DNA of 64,000 nt, taken from contig JBNKZD010000243.1 in assembly GCA_050301235.1 (NCBI GenBank), positions 1 through 64,000 of the forward strand, written 5' to 3'. Position numbers and translations under genes: made by a program. Within the stretch, counting starts at the first letter, position 1, and each line of letters starts with the position of its first letter. The notes beneath the pieces were generated by a model, which had not been told where the DNA came from, searched no databases, and saw only the letters and a program-made list of their open reading frames with translations. This DNA comes from JAFGIN01 sp050301235. Its GTDB lineage: Bacteria > Fibrobacterota > Chitinivibrionia > Chitinivibrionales > Chitinispirillaceae. Shown one piece after another: positions 9,324 to 16,987 of this stretch.

Positions 9324-10092
9324 TCCACACCATCCATGGCGCTTTTCCGGACAGCCACATATCTTCTAATTCATATTTTTCTCTCAGTGTATCCATCGGT
9401 TTCCAGAATCCGTCATGTTTATAAGCGTAGAGTTGTCCATCCCTGGTAAGTCCTTCAAGAGGTCCCCGCTCAAGAATAGCTTCATCGTCCTCGATATAAT
9501 CGAATATTTTTGGTTCGAAGATAAAGAAACCAGCATTGATACATGCACCATCAGAATGTGGCTTTTCAATAAATGCTTTAATCTGATTATCTTCACCAAT
9601 GTCCACTGAACCGAATCGTCCTGAAGGCTGCACCGTAGTCATGGTGCCTATCTTACCGTGGCGTTCATGAAAAGCCAATAGATCACGAAGATTCTGGCTT
9701 GACAAACCATCTCCATAGGTAGCCATGAAGCGTTCATTACCAAGATATTTCTGCACACGCTTAATACGCCCACCGGTCATTGTATTGAGGCCTGTATCGA
9801 CGACAGTAACCTGCCAGGGTTCTGCATGAGAGTGGTGATAGGTAATCTTATTTTGCTGCATATCAATTGTCATATCAGCAGAATGCATAAAATAATGATA
9901 GAAATAATCTTTGATGCAATAAGGTTTATAACCTGCGCAGACAATAAAATCGTTAAATCCATAATGTGAATACAGTTTCATTATATGCCAAAGAATGGGT
10001 TTCCCTCCGATTTCAATCATGGGTTTAGGTTTCTTATCTGTTTCTTCAGATATTCTTGTACCAAGCCCACCTGCAAGAAGTACTACTTTCAT
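9316..10092 (-). CDS. rfbF: Glucose-1-phosphate cytidylyltransferase
   Basis: A 258-residue nucleotidyltransferase. The signature LAGGLGTRISEETDKKPKPM (5-24) binds CTP, and IGGKPILWHIMKLYSHYG and YGDGLSS follow as in RfbF/DdhA. It forms CDP-glucose from CTP and glucose-1-phosphate, the entry to all CDP-deoxyhexoses. It lies 25 bp downstream of rfbH and overlaps rfbG by 8 nt, the rfbH-rfbF-rfbG order being a compact operon block. Length and motifs match the family throughout. Confidence 0.96.
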   Translation of the reverse strand: MKVVLLAGGLGTRISEETDKKPKPMIEIGGKPILWHIMKLYSHYGFNDFIVCAGYKPYCIKDYFYHYFMHSADMTIDMQQNKITYHHSHAEPWQVTVVDTGLNTMTGGRIKRVQKYLGNERFMATYGDGLSSQNLRDLLAFHERHGKIGTMTTVQPSGRFGSVDIGEDNQIKAFIEKPHSDGACINAGFFIFEPKIFDYIEDDEAILERGPLEGLTRDGQLYAYKHDGFWKPMDTLREKYELEDMWLSGKAPWMVWND

Positions 10093-10117
10093 ATATTACC
10101 CCTATTACAATAAAAGC

Positions 10118-11434
10118 CTATCTGGATTTAATAAATTTCTCAACAGTCTGAATTGTATAATCTATCTGTTCTTTTGTTAACCCCGGAAATGTCCCCAGAA
10201 AAAACGTATTATTCATAATCAAATCTGTATTTTCCAGGGAAGATGTTACTCGCTTTTGAATATTCAAATACGCAGGCTGTTTTAACATATTGCCGGCAAA
10301 CAGATTTCGTGTTTCTACTTTATTTGCATCAAGATAGTTGGTTAGTTCAGTTCTTGTAAACCCTGCGTTCTCTTTAACTGTAACAGGATATGCAAACCAT
10401 GCCGGATCCGCACCTTCTGTTGCCACAGGAAGAATAAACTTATCTTCCCATTTTTTAAGCCCTTCTGTCCATAGTTTAAAATTGTTTCGTCGCTTCTGGC
10501 AGAATTCGGGGAGTTTTTTCAGTTGTTCGACACCAATTGCCGCCTGCATATCAGTAACTTTAAGGTTGTAACCAATGTGAGAATACACATATTTGTGATC
10601 ATATCCTGTTGGTAAATCACCATATTTTCCAGTAAACCGTTTTCCACAGGTATTGTTTTCACCGCCATTGCAGTAACAGTCACGCCCCCAGTCACGAATA
10701 GACTTTACAGCACGCGCGATCAATTCATCGTTTGTCGCAACCGCACCACCTTCTCCCATTGTAATGTGGTGAGCAGGATAAAATGAGAAGCTTGCAACAT
10801 GGCCGAAAGTTCCTAATTTTTTGTTCTTATATGTTGAACCAAGAGCATCACAGCAATCTTCAACAAGCCAGAGGTCATGTTTTTTCACAAGTTCCATGAT
10901 TGCATCAAGATTGTATGGATTTCCAAGCGTGTGGGCAAGAAAAATAGCACGAGTTTTCGGGCTTATCGCTTTTTTTAACTGTTCAATATTGATGTTATAT
11001 GTTCCAAGATCGACATCCACAAAAACCGGTATCATTCCATTTTGGATAATCGGGTTTACAGTTGTTGGAAAACCTGCAGCAACAGAAATTACCTCATCAC
11101 CCGGTTTTAACCTTTTTTCACCAAGCAGATGTGATGTAAGTGCCGAAAAAGCACAAAGATTTGCTGATGAGCCTGAATTTACAAGCATCGCATACTCGAG
11201 ATCTAAAAATACAGCTAGTTCTGATTCAAACTCTTCTGCGAACCTCCCGGCAGTAAGCCAAAAATCAAGGCTGGAATCTACAAGCGACACCATCTCTTTT
11301 TCATCAAATACTCGTCCCGCATAACGAACCGGTGTTTCTCCAGGTATAAACTCTTTTTTTGCAAATTTTACAGTCTGGTACTCTTTAACCAGGTTTAATA
11401 TTTCACTTCTAATTTGTGATGGATCTTTGCTCAT
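10118..11434 (-). CDS. rfbH: CDP-4-keto-6-deoxyglucose 3-dehydrase (E1), PMP and [2Fe-2S] enzyme
   Basis: A 438-residue DegT/DnrJ-fold protein. The PLP lysine is replaced by His (H222 in SFYPAHHITMGEGG), the hallmark of the dehydrase E1 (AscC/DdhC). The iron-sulfur ligand pattern C-x57-C-x-C-x7-C is exact: C195, C253, C255 and C263. The enzyme dehydrates C3 of CDP-4-keto-6-deoxyglucose through a PMP adduct and needs an external reductase (E3). A flavin reductase gene stands 1.9 kb upstream, separated by two HEPN/nucleotidyltransferase pairs. With rfbF and rfbG it makes CDP-3,6-dideoxy-4-keto-glucose, the precursor of paratose, abequose, ascarylose and yersiniose. Confidence 0.96.
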   Translation of the reverse strand: MSKDPSQIRSEILNLVKEYQTVKFAKKEFIPGETPVRYAGRVFDEKEMVSLVDSSLDFWLTAGRFAEEFESELAVFLDLEYAMLVNSGSSANLCAFSALTSHLLGEKRLKPGDEVISVAAGFPTTVNPIIQNGMIPVFVDVDLGTYNINIEQLKKAISPKTRAIFLAHTLGNPYNLDAIMELVKKHDLWLVEDCCDALGSTYKNKKLGTFGHVASFSFYPAHHITMGEGGAVATNDELIARAVKSIRDWGRDCYCNGGENNTCGKRFTGKYGDLPTGYDHKYVYSHIGYNLKVTDMQAAIGVEQLKKLPEFCQKRRNNFKLWTEGLKKWEDKFILPVATEGADPAWFAYPVTVKENAGFTRTELTNYLDANKVETRNLFAGNMLKQPAYLNIQKRVTSSLENTDLIMNNTFFLGTFPGLTKEQIDYTIQTVEKFIKSR

Positions 11435-11451
11435 GAGCGCCCTTTCGATTA

Positions 11452-11534
11452 TTGCTGTTGGCTTTTAGCTATTAGCTGTTGGCATTAAGAAAAAACTTTT
11501 GGCTATTGGCTATTGGCTGGTAGCTGTTAGCAAA
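11452..11534. repeat. 7-bp TTGGCTA/TTAGCTG tandem repeat tract
   Basis: The spacer between rfbH and the first HEPN gene is built from degenerate heptamers of the type TTGGCTA, TTGGCTG and TTAGCTA. The same unit recurs at 12326-12372 and 13226-13326 around the HEPN/nucleotidyltransferase pairs, but not in the coding regions beside them. Confidence 0.7.
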
Positions 11535-11581
11535 AGATTCATTTAAAAACCAAATAACCTGCAAATTAACACACTTCTCCT

Positions 11582-11998
11582 CTATATCAGAATTAAATCC
11601 TGAAGTTCTTGAGGAAAAAAATTTATAATATATACCAAAACGTCTTCAGTTATCGCAAGTATCTTTTTAGCTTCCTGTAAAGGTAGGCCCATTATTGTTC
11701 CGGGATACCTGATTTCAACTGCGAAAGGTGTTAGTTCATCAGCAGTTTCTCTAAAAGAAGCGAATCCTGCATTCTGTTTTTCGCATATTTCCATGAGATA
11801 TGAAAGATTATGAACTCTATCAAAACGTACAGAATGAAACACTAGAAACGCTTTTAAAGCTTTCTCAACAGCTTGCTGACAATGAAAGCAAGCTGTATCT
11901 GATACCGGAGTTTCATTCGAAAGTAAAATTCGTGCAGAAAGTAAATCAAGATTGGCTTTACGAAGCCATTCTGAACACTCTTCATGCTGCTGCATCAT
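11582..11998 (-). CDS. HEPN-domain toxin-like protein (HepT family)
   Basis: A 138-residue all-helical HEPN protein. The conserved region ACFHCQQAVEKALKAFLV is followed by RFDRVH, which fits the Rx4-6H RNase/AMPylation-site motif, and then NLSYLMEIC. It overlaps the nucleotidyltransferase gene upstream by 17 nt. In the studied HepT-MntA pairs the HEPN protein is an RNase toxin silenced when MntA transfers AMP onto a Tyr near the motif. This pair is probably a toxin-antitoxin or related module inserted in the sugar operon. Activity in this host is unknown. Confidence 0.82.
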   Translation of the reverse strand: MMQQHEECSEWLRKANLDLLSARILLSNETPVSDTACFHCQQAVEKALKAFLVFHSVRFDRVHNLSYLMEICEKQNAGFASFRETADELTPFAVEIRYPGTIMGLPLQEAKKILAITEDVLVYIINFFPQELQDLILI

Positions 11999-12311
11999 AA
12001 AGAATTTTGCCTTTCTCCACTACAATACGTTCAATTGAACTCTGCCAGGAAGCCCGTTTGATAAATTCCTGCATTGTATCCACTTTCAACTCGACCGGAA
12101 AAAGCAAACCATGTAAGGCCTTATAAGCTTTTACTGCCTGCGAGTGAATAGAGTTTGTTTGATCGTCAGTAACAACAAGAATATCTATATCACTGTTTTC
12201 GTCCGGCTCACCATAAGCATGGGATCCGTAAAGAAAAATCTTTACAGGATGTAGAGTGTTCACAATACGATTTACAACTTCCTGTAATAGGTCTTTATCT
12301 AAAACTTTCAT
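11982..12311 (-). CDS. Minimal nucleotidyltransferase (MNT/MntA antitoxin-like)
   Basis: A 109-residue minimal nucleotidyltransferase. The active-site pattern G-S-x10-D-x-D is complete in LYGSHAYGEPDENSDIDILV (26-45). It lacks any C-terminal partner domain and depends on the HEPN gene that overlaps its 3' end. Known members AMPylate their HEPN toxin. This is the first gene of the pair on the minus strand, preceded by a heptamer repeat tract. Confidence 0.83.
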   Translation of the reverse strand: MKVLDKDLLQEVVNRIVNTLHPVKIFLYGSHAYGEPDENSDIDILVVTDDQTNSIHSQAVKAYKALHGLLFPVELKVDTMQEFIKRASWQSSIERIVVEKGKILYDAAA

Positions 12312-12325
12312 AAGCGACTCTTTTT

Positions 12326-12372
12326 ATAATTGCTATTAGCTGTTGGCTTTTGGCCTTTTGCTGTTACAGTTA
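12326..12372. repeat. 7-bp TTAGCTG/TTGGCTT repeat tract
   Basis: A short tract of heptamers (ATTAGCTG, TTGGCTT, TTGGCCT, TTGCTGT) fills the gap between the two HEPN/nucleotidyltransferase pairs. It has the same unit and orientation as the tract at 11452-11534. Confidence 0.6.
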
Positions 12373-12412
12373 GAAAACAACTAATAACTTCACTGACAGG
12401 TAAACACTGTTA

Positions 12413-12823
12413 TTAAAGCCCATGAACAGATAATATTTCCATAATCTCCTGCTCAATTAACTTTAAACTTTTAAAAGCCTCAGTTGCGTCGTTTAAAGAT
12501 GGCATTGCCATCGCATCTGGATAACGTACTTCAACCGCATATGCTTCAAGTGATTCTGCATGCTCATACATGCTATCCTTAATAATTTCCACTGAACCCA
12601 ACAAATCCAAAAGATATACAAGATTATGAGATTTCTTGAAATTAATTTTAAAAAATATAAGACAGGCTTTTACTATTTTTTCCGCAGCTTGCTGACAATG
12701 AAAGCAAATACCATCAGTATATTGTGAATTCTGACATAGCAAAGTCTCTGCAATGCCTTTGTCATGTTCAGCCTTTTCCAACCAACTCCTGACAAGATTT
12801 TTTATTGTTCCTTTATCATCCAT
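12413..12823 (-). CDS. HEPN-domain protein with altered catalytic motif
   Basis: A 136-residue HEPN protein homologous to the one at 11582-11998: GICFHCQQAAEKIVKACLIF aligns with the same region of its neighbour. The segment that should read R-x4-H reads NFKKSH before NLVYLLDLL, so the Arg of the RNase motif is Asn while His is kept. It may be an inactive or non-toxic HEPN, or one that relies on the nearby Lys. It overlaps the nucleotidyltransferase gene upstream by 8 nt. Confidence 0.8.
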   Translation of the reverse strand: MDDKGTIKNLVRSWLEKAEHDKGIAETLLCQNSQYTDGICFHCQQAAEKIVKACLIFFKINFKKSHNLVYLLDLLGSVEIIKDSMYEHAESLEAYAVEVRYPDAMAMPSLNDATEAFKSLKLIEQEIMEILSVHGL

Positions 12824-13133
12824 ACAACACTTTGCCTTCAGTCAGAATTGTATTTGCGAATGATTGTGGTATTTTGTCCCATTTTGAGAACTCATCAGGC
12901 GTATAAACAACTATGTCGATAGGAAATTTTAATCCCCGTAATTTGCACCTTATTTCTTTTGCTCTCAAATGACGCGGTTCGGTCGTTTCCTTAATTACTA
13001 AAAAATCCAGATCGCTATTTTCATTTTCATCCCCGCGAGCATAAGAGCCAAAAAGAATAACCTTAAGAGGATGAGCTGTTTCAATTATTATTTGAACAAT
13101 TTTATTAATTAAATCAATGTGTGTATTCATCAA
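12816..13133 (-). CDS. Minimal nucleotidyltransferase, second pair
   Basis: A 105-residue MNT protein with the complete G-S-x10-D-x-D motif in LFGSYARGDENENSDLDFLV. It pairs with the HEPN gene at 12413-12823 through an 8-nt overlap. It resembles the nucleotidyltransferase at 11982-12311 only moderately, so the two pairs probably arrived separately or diverged long ago. Role as antitoxin is inferred from family knowledge. Confidence 0.82.
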   Translation of the reverse strand: MMNTHIDLINKIVQIIIETAHPLKVILFGSYARGDENENSDLDFLVIKETTEPRHLRAKEIRCKLRGLKFPIDIVVYTPDEFSKWDKIPQSFANTILTEGKVLYG

Positions 13134-13225
13134 TTACCAATAACTTTTTATAGAAACAGTTGTATGCTATTAGATTATTATACGATTTTTTAAAATACAA
13201 AAACTAACTGCTCTCTCCTATATAA

Positions 13226-13326
13226 ATATTGCTGTTCGCTGTTGGCATAAGAATGTTAGAAAACTAACAGCTAAATGTTAACGGCTAATAGCTCATTTCT
13301 TTAAAGCCAAAGGCCAAAAGCCAACT
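13226..13326. repeat. 7-bp repeat tract with inverted halves
   Basis: The first part has heptamers such as TTGCTGTTCGCTGTTGGC. After a midpoint near 13265 the complementary orientation appears (AACAGCTAAA, AAAGCCAAAGGCCAAAAGCC). The tract could therefore fold into a long imperfect hairpin between the reductase gene and the second HEPN/nucleotidyltransferase pair. Confidence 0.65.
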
Positions 13327-13333
13327 AACCGCC

Positions 13334-14077
13334 CTACTCCCATTCATCAATTTTGATACGCTCTGCAGAAATACCCTTTTCGATCAATCCAGCTTTAAAT
13401 GTTTTAATCATCATTGGGGGGCCGGATAAAAAGAATACAGTGTTTGTTAATGATTTTGATGATGAGAGTATATGATCTAATGAAATTATTCCTGTAAACT
13501 GGCGAGCACCTTTGATACAGATATCATCACAAGACTGCTCGATAAAAAGGTCCAATGAAAAATGGGCCATTTCTGTAAGTGCTGCTTCAAATGTATCACT
13601 AAACAGAATATGTTCAGGTTTTCTTACACCATAAATGCATTTAACTTTTTGATTGGAAAAATTCTGCAACTCTTTTTTAATAAAAGGCATGTAGGGTGAA
13701 ACTCCAGTCCCACCAGCTACAAGAATAGCATCACTATTTTCAGCTAATGATGACTGTACAGTGAAATCACCATACGGAAATTTCAACCAGACTTCTTTTC
13801 CAATCGAGAGCTCATCACGCATTTTCGTGGTGTATTTACCTTTTACGCTGTAAACAATTACCACATTTTCATCTGATGAATGCGAAGCAATAGAAAACAC
13901 TCTGGATTCAGGCCACCATCCACCCTGCGGATCATAAGGATCTACGGTGAGATGAAGAAACTGACCTGCTTTGAATTTTGGCAAGCGTTTTGATGGTAAT
14001 AAAGTAACGCTGTAGACTCCATCACCGTATTGGGTGATGCCTTTAACTGTTGATTGAATTTTTATTGGATTGGCCAT
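13334..14077 (-). CDS. Ferredoxin-NADP reductase-like flavoprotein, candidate E3 partner of RfbH
   Basis: A 247-residue FNR-superfamily protein. RVFSIAS (59-65) matches the RxYS flavin-binding motif, and VAGGTGVSPYMPF the NAD(P)-binding start. CDP-6-deoxy-glucoseen reductase (AscD/RfbI/DdhD, about 330 residues) has an extra plant-type [2Fe-2S] ferredoxin domain with a Cys cluster. That domain is absent here. The protein could be a reduced E3 that hands electrons to RfbH directly or through a separate ferredoxin. It lies upstream of rfbH, separated by two HEPN modules, and is flanked on both sides by repeat tracts. The link to RfbH is inference from position. Confidence 0.65.
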   Translation of the reverse strand: MANPIKIQSTVKGITQYGDGVYSVTLLPSKRLPKFKAGQFLHLTVDPYDPQGGWWPESRVFSIASHSSDENVVIVYSVKGKYTTKMRDELSIGKEVWLKFPYGDFTVQSSLAENSDAILVAGGTGVSPYMPFIKKELQNFSNQKVKCIYGVRKPEHILFSDTFEAALTEMAHFSLDLFIEQSCDDICIKGARQFTGIISLDHILSSSKSLTNTVFFLSGPPMMIKTFKAGLIEKGISAERIKIDEWE

Positions 14078-14085
14078 AGGGGGAT

Positions 14086-14545
14086 TAGTGACTAAGTGAC
14101 TGAGTGACTAAGTTTTGAAATAAGTGATAATTTTCTGAGTATATATAAATTGCACATATTTTTCGAGAAAATGGTTTTTTTAAAAAAAATGCATCCATAC
14201 GGTTTGTTTTTTTTCTTAGTCACTTAGTCACAAGTAACTCAGTCAATAAGAATGTTCATCAATTGAACAAGATACTATTCTGCGGAAGAGAATTCAAGGA
14301 TTTCAGTGACTGAGTGACTCTGTGACTAAGTGACTGAGCAGGATTAGGGCGAGCCAGTGACTGAATGACTGAGTTGGACGAGGGGATTTAATCACTATGT
14401 GACTAAGTAGGAAAAGAAGGGTTAGCAACTGAATTTTAAAAATCTTACCGCAGGTAAGATTTTTTCTTTCTTAGTCACTCAGTCACTGGAAACTCAGTCA
14501 CTTTTTTATCTTCCTTAGTCACATAGTCACTGAAAACTTAGTCAC
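14086..14545. repeat. 8-bp GTGACTNA tandem repeats in both orientations
   Basis: The 460 bp between the reductase gene and the four-helix-bundle gene has no coding frame of note. It is dominated by the octamer GTGACTAA/GTGACTGA. Forward tracts lie at about 14086-14113 and 14306-14380, and reverse-complement tracts (TTAGTCAC type) at 14215-14247 and 14470-14545. Neighbouring opposite tracts can pair into long hairpins. A copy of the TTCAA-TTGAA palindrome sits in the middle (14253). Confidence 0.75.
14253..14309. repeat. Dispersed palindrome repeat, copy 1
   Basis: TGTTCATCAATTGAACAAGA plus about 35 further bases that closely match a second copy at 20109-20162. The shared 3' part reads GATACTA, then GCGNAAG, then AATTCAAGGA. 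Confidence 0.65.
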
Positions 14546-14894
14546 TATTTTCCCTCAGATACCTGATTAGTCCGTTAATAAGCCTTCCTACATCTTTCAT
14601 TTTATGATCTGCTTCTGTGATATCACTTAAATATCCAATATTATGAGCAATTAGGAGTTGCGTTTCCAGCTCTGCATTTGAACCCAATGCTATGTAAAGG
14701 AATTGGACAAATTCCTTATTTGATTGCCGCGCTGCACCTTCCGCGATATTGGAGGGGATAGAGACTGCGGCTCGCCGCATCTGATTTGTGAGGCCGAAGA
14801 TTTCTGATTTTGGGAAATGTTCTGTCAGCTTGTAGGTTAGAGTAGCTAAATCCATTGCATATTTCCATGCATCGAGATCCTTGTGACTTTTCAT
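14538..14894 (-). CDS. Four-helix-bundle protein (23S rRNA intervening-sequence family, TIGR02436)
   Basis: A 118-residue helical protein starting MKSHKDLDAWKYAMDLA. The motif FPKSEIFGLTNQMRRAAVSI followed by PSNIAEGAAR is diagnostic of the S23/four-helix-bundle family. These proteins were first found in 23S rRNA insertions and form pentameric bundles of unknown function; many copies are scattered between genes, as here. GTGACT-type octamer tracts flank it on both sides. A second member lies at 18160-18531. Confidence 0.88.
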   Translation of the reverse strand: MKSHKDLDAWKYAMDLATLTYKLTEHFPKSEIFGLTNQMRRAAVSIPSNIAEGAARQSNKEFVQFLYIALGSNAELETQLLIAHNIGYLSDITEADHKMKDVGRLINGLIRYLRENSD

Positions 14895-14926
14895 GAGTTG
14901 CCCTTTCTTTAGTGGTGATTGAGTAT

Positions 14927-15151
14927 AATTTGTGACTATGTGACTGAGTAACTAAGTGACTAAGTTGGAGGGGAATGGCTGGTAAATGTGTTTTATAAGG
15001 TTACCAGGAATTCCTCTCCCCTTATCTTTCTTAGTCACTTAGTCACCATTCTTCTTCCTTAGTCACAATTTCCTCTTCCTCAGTCACTCTGTCACTATTT
15101 TTCCATTCTTCCCATAGTCACTCAGTCACTGGCAACTTAGTCACTATCATC
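14927..15151. repeat. 8-bp GTGACT repeats, forward then inverted
   Basis: A forward tract (GTGACTATGTGACTGAG and similar, 14931-14967) is followed by several inverted tracts (TTAGTCACTTAGTCACC and similar, 15028-15145). The whole stretch separates the four-helix-bundle gene from the AAA+ ATPase gene. No gene is seen in it. Confidence 0.7.
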
Positions 15152-15160
15152 CTTCACCAA

Positions 15161-16711
15161 TCACAGTCTCACAAGATGAACAGTCTTCTCATCAATAACC
15201 CTTGTTTCCCATCCGATCTTCTCATCCCAGGATTTTTCTCTATCTCTGCTGAACACAGTCAGCCATCCCTCTTTCGTTCCGGTGCGATCCATGTATTCAA
15301 GAAGTTGTTTGAATGGGGCATCGGATTTCAGTTGATAGTCGAGTTTTATTTCTATGGGGAATTTTTGATTTTTATACTGAACTAAAAGATCAAGCCGCAA
15401 AGAGCCCAAGGCATACTCTCGTGTGATCTGGCCTCCACCGTTAATTACTCTTTGCAGAAATGCCTGCAGAATCAAATGTGGAGCAGCTTCAGGATAGTCA
15501 GTTACCTGTCGCGTATACATTTCGGAACTTTCACGCCAAAACTGCTGAAAACCTCGCAATAATCCATTCATATCGAGAGTATCATCAGTTATCCAGGGTA
15601 TAGTTTTTACCATAGTCATCATTGCGTACTGCTCCTTGAAAGACAGTGTACGAATAATGACTTCAGCATAGATCGGATTTGAAGCTTTAAGTGCCCCTTT
15701 ATCATCTTTGAGAACTCCCAGATCTATACAATATTTATAATCATCCCTTAATGGATCAACAGCCAGTTCTTTTCCAAGAATTACCGGCTCTACAACTCTT
15801 CGAACCCGCTCTTCCTTGAGACGTTCAAGAAGGCTGTCAAGATGTGTATCCCGGCGTTTGATCAGAGTATCGACAGCAACATTAATAAGATTTTCCGTAA
15901 CAGGCTCCGTATAATCCCTGCATAAGATCTCTTCCACGCACTCCCGTGCTATTGCATTAACAAGCCAGGGTTGACCACTTGTCCAGTAGAATACCCTGTC
16001 AATAGCCTCATTTACAAAAGCCTGTCCGGTTTCTACCGTGTGTTGGTTATACAATTCAACAATCTCTTCACGGGTAAAATTACCTAATGTCAGAGATTTT
16101 GTAATGATATTAAACGGACTGGCACTACCAAGCGTCTGGTTTCCATCACGGATTTTCGCTTTGTAATCACGGATATCCCGCATACCGACCAGTGCTATTG
16201 AGGTTGGAAACGGGGAGCGTATTCTATTGATATACCCATCGCGAAGTTGTCTGAGAAATGTGACTAGTGTCTGGTTGGATAAGCAATCTACCTCATCCAA
16301 CAGTAAAACTACCGGCTTGTTGACATCTGTACAAACCTGCTTGAGATATAGTTTTAGCACACTATTATAATCTGAATAGTCCGGAACAGGTTTGTCAATA
16401 TCCCTGAAATAGGGGTGTGAATCCATCTGAAACAGCATTGCACGAACTATCGCTGGAATCCCCTCCCGAGGGTCATCAATACCCTGGATAGTCTCTAAAG
16501 AACAATATAATGCCGCCAGTTCACCAGTTTTGTTCAGCTCATGTTCAAGGGTATTAAGCAGTGTCGTTTTTCCGGACTGGCGTGCGGCATGGATAACAAA
16601 GTATTGCCTTTGCTTTATAAGTTTCTCAACTTCCGGGCAGCGTTGCATTGCCTGAAGTACATAGTGTTCTTCAGGATTGCAGGGACCTGCTATGTTAAAT
16701 ATTTTTTCCAT
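15161..16711 (-). CDS. AAA+ ATPase with C-terminal PD-(D/E)xK-like domain
   Basis: A 516-residue protein. HAARQSGKTTLLNTL (41-55) is the Walker A region, with Ala in place of the first Gly. PVVLLLDEVDCLSNQ is Walker B. A winged-helix-like middle precedes a C-terminal LRLDLLVQYKNQKFPIEIK segment, which fits a PD-(D/E)xK nuclease fold (D, E-x-K). Such STAND-like ATPase/nuclease proteins are widespread in environmental bacteria and are of unproven role, often suspected in mobile-element or defence functions. The ATG overlaps the stop of the small upstream gene by one base (TAATG). Confidence 0.75.
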   Translation of the reverse strand: MEKIFNIAGPCNPEEHYVLQAMQRCPEVEKLIKQRQYFVIHAARQSGKTTLLNTLEHELNKTGELAALYCSLETIQGIDDPREGIPAIVRAMLFQMDSHPYFRDIDKPVPDYSDYNSVLKLYLKQVCTDVNKPVVLLLDEVDCLSNQTLVTFLRQLRDGYINRIRSPFPTSIALVGMRDIRDYKAKIRDGNQTLGSASPFNIITKSLTLGNFTREEIVELYNQHTVETGQAFVNEAIDRVFYWTSGQPWLVNAIARECVEEILCRDYTEPVTENLINVAVDTLIKRRDTHLDSLLERLKEERVRRVVEPVILGKELAVDPLRDDYKYCIDLGVLKDDKGALKASNPIYAEVIIRTLSFKEQYAMMTMVKTIPWITDDTLDMNGLLRGFQQFWRESSEMYTRQVTDYPEAAPHLILQAFLQRVINGGGQITREYALGSLRLDLLVQYKNQKFPIEIKLDYQLKSDAPFKQLLEYMDRTGTKEGWLTVFSRDREKSWDEKIGWETRVIDEKTVHLVRL

Positions 16712-16972
16712 TAATACCCCTTAACTTCAGGGTCCCAGTTAAATAATTTAATCATAGTCTCCCGTGAAAGCCACAACGCTGCAAGACGCAACCGCAGCTC
16801 CTGTTCGCTCACATCCCCATACTGTGATCGTATTCTGGCCAATGCCATTTCTCTGAACCATCTGAGTGAGAGCTGTAACCTGTTCCATTTTTTTATGAAC
16901 AGGCATATTTCTGTAACCCTCAATTAATATTTTTTCAGCAGATTCGGAAGTATCGGTAATTTGGTTTTCCAT
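16711..16972 (-). pseudogene. Small conserved gene split by a +1 frameshift, upstream of the AAA+ ATPase
   Basis: Two overlapping frames together make one plausible protein of about 86 residues. The first 40 residues come from the ATG at 16972 (MENQITDTSES to ALTQMVQ). The rest comes from the frame ending at 16711 (EMALARIRSQYGDVSEQELR to DPEVKGY). The combined shape, a helix with M-P-x-x-K-K followed by ALARIRxxYxDxSExELRxRLAxLWL, resembles small proteins often seen in environmental genomes near nucleotidyltransferases or ATPases. Reading frame changes near 16855-16865. The ATPase gene follows directly, so a translation defect here could also lower ATPase expression. A sequencing error or programmed shift cannot be ruled out. 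Confidence 0.65.
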
Positions 16973-16987
16973 AGTTTTTTGAATAAT

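Noticed and set aside
10821..11324. 167-codon plus-strand frame
   Set aside because: It is antisense to rfbH, which has a complete catalytic pattern.
14086..15151. Possible CRISPR array
   Set aside because: Units are 8 bp in direct tandem without unique 30-40-bp spacers, and no cas genes are present.
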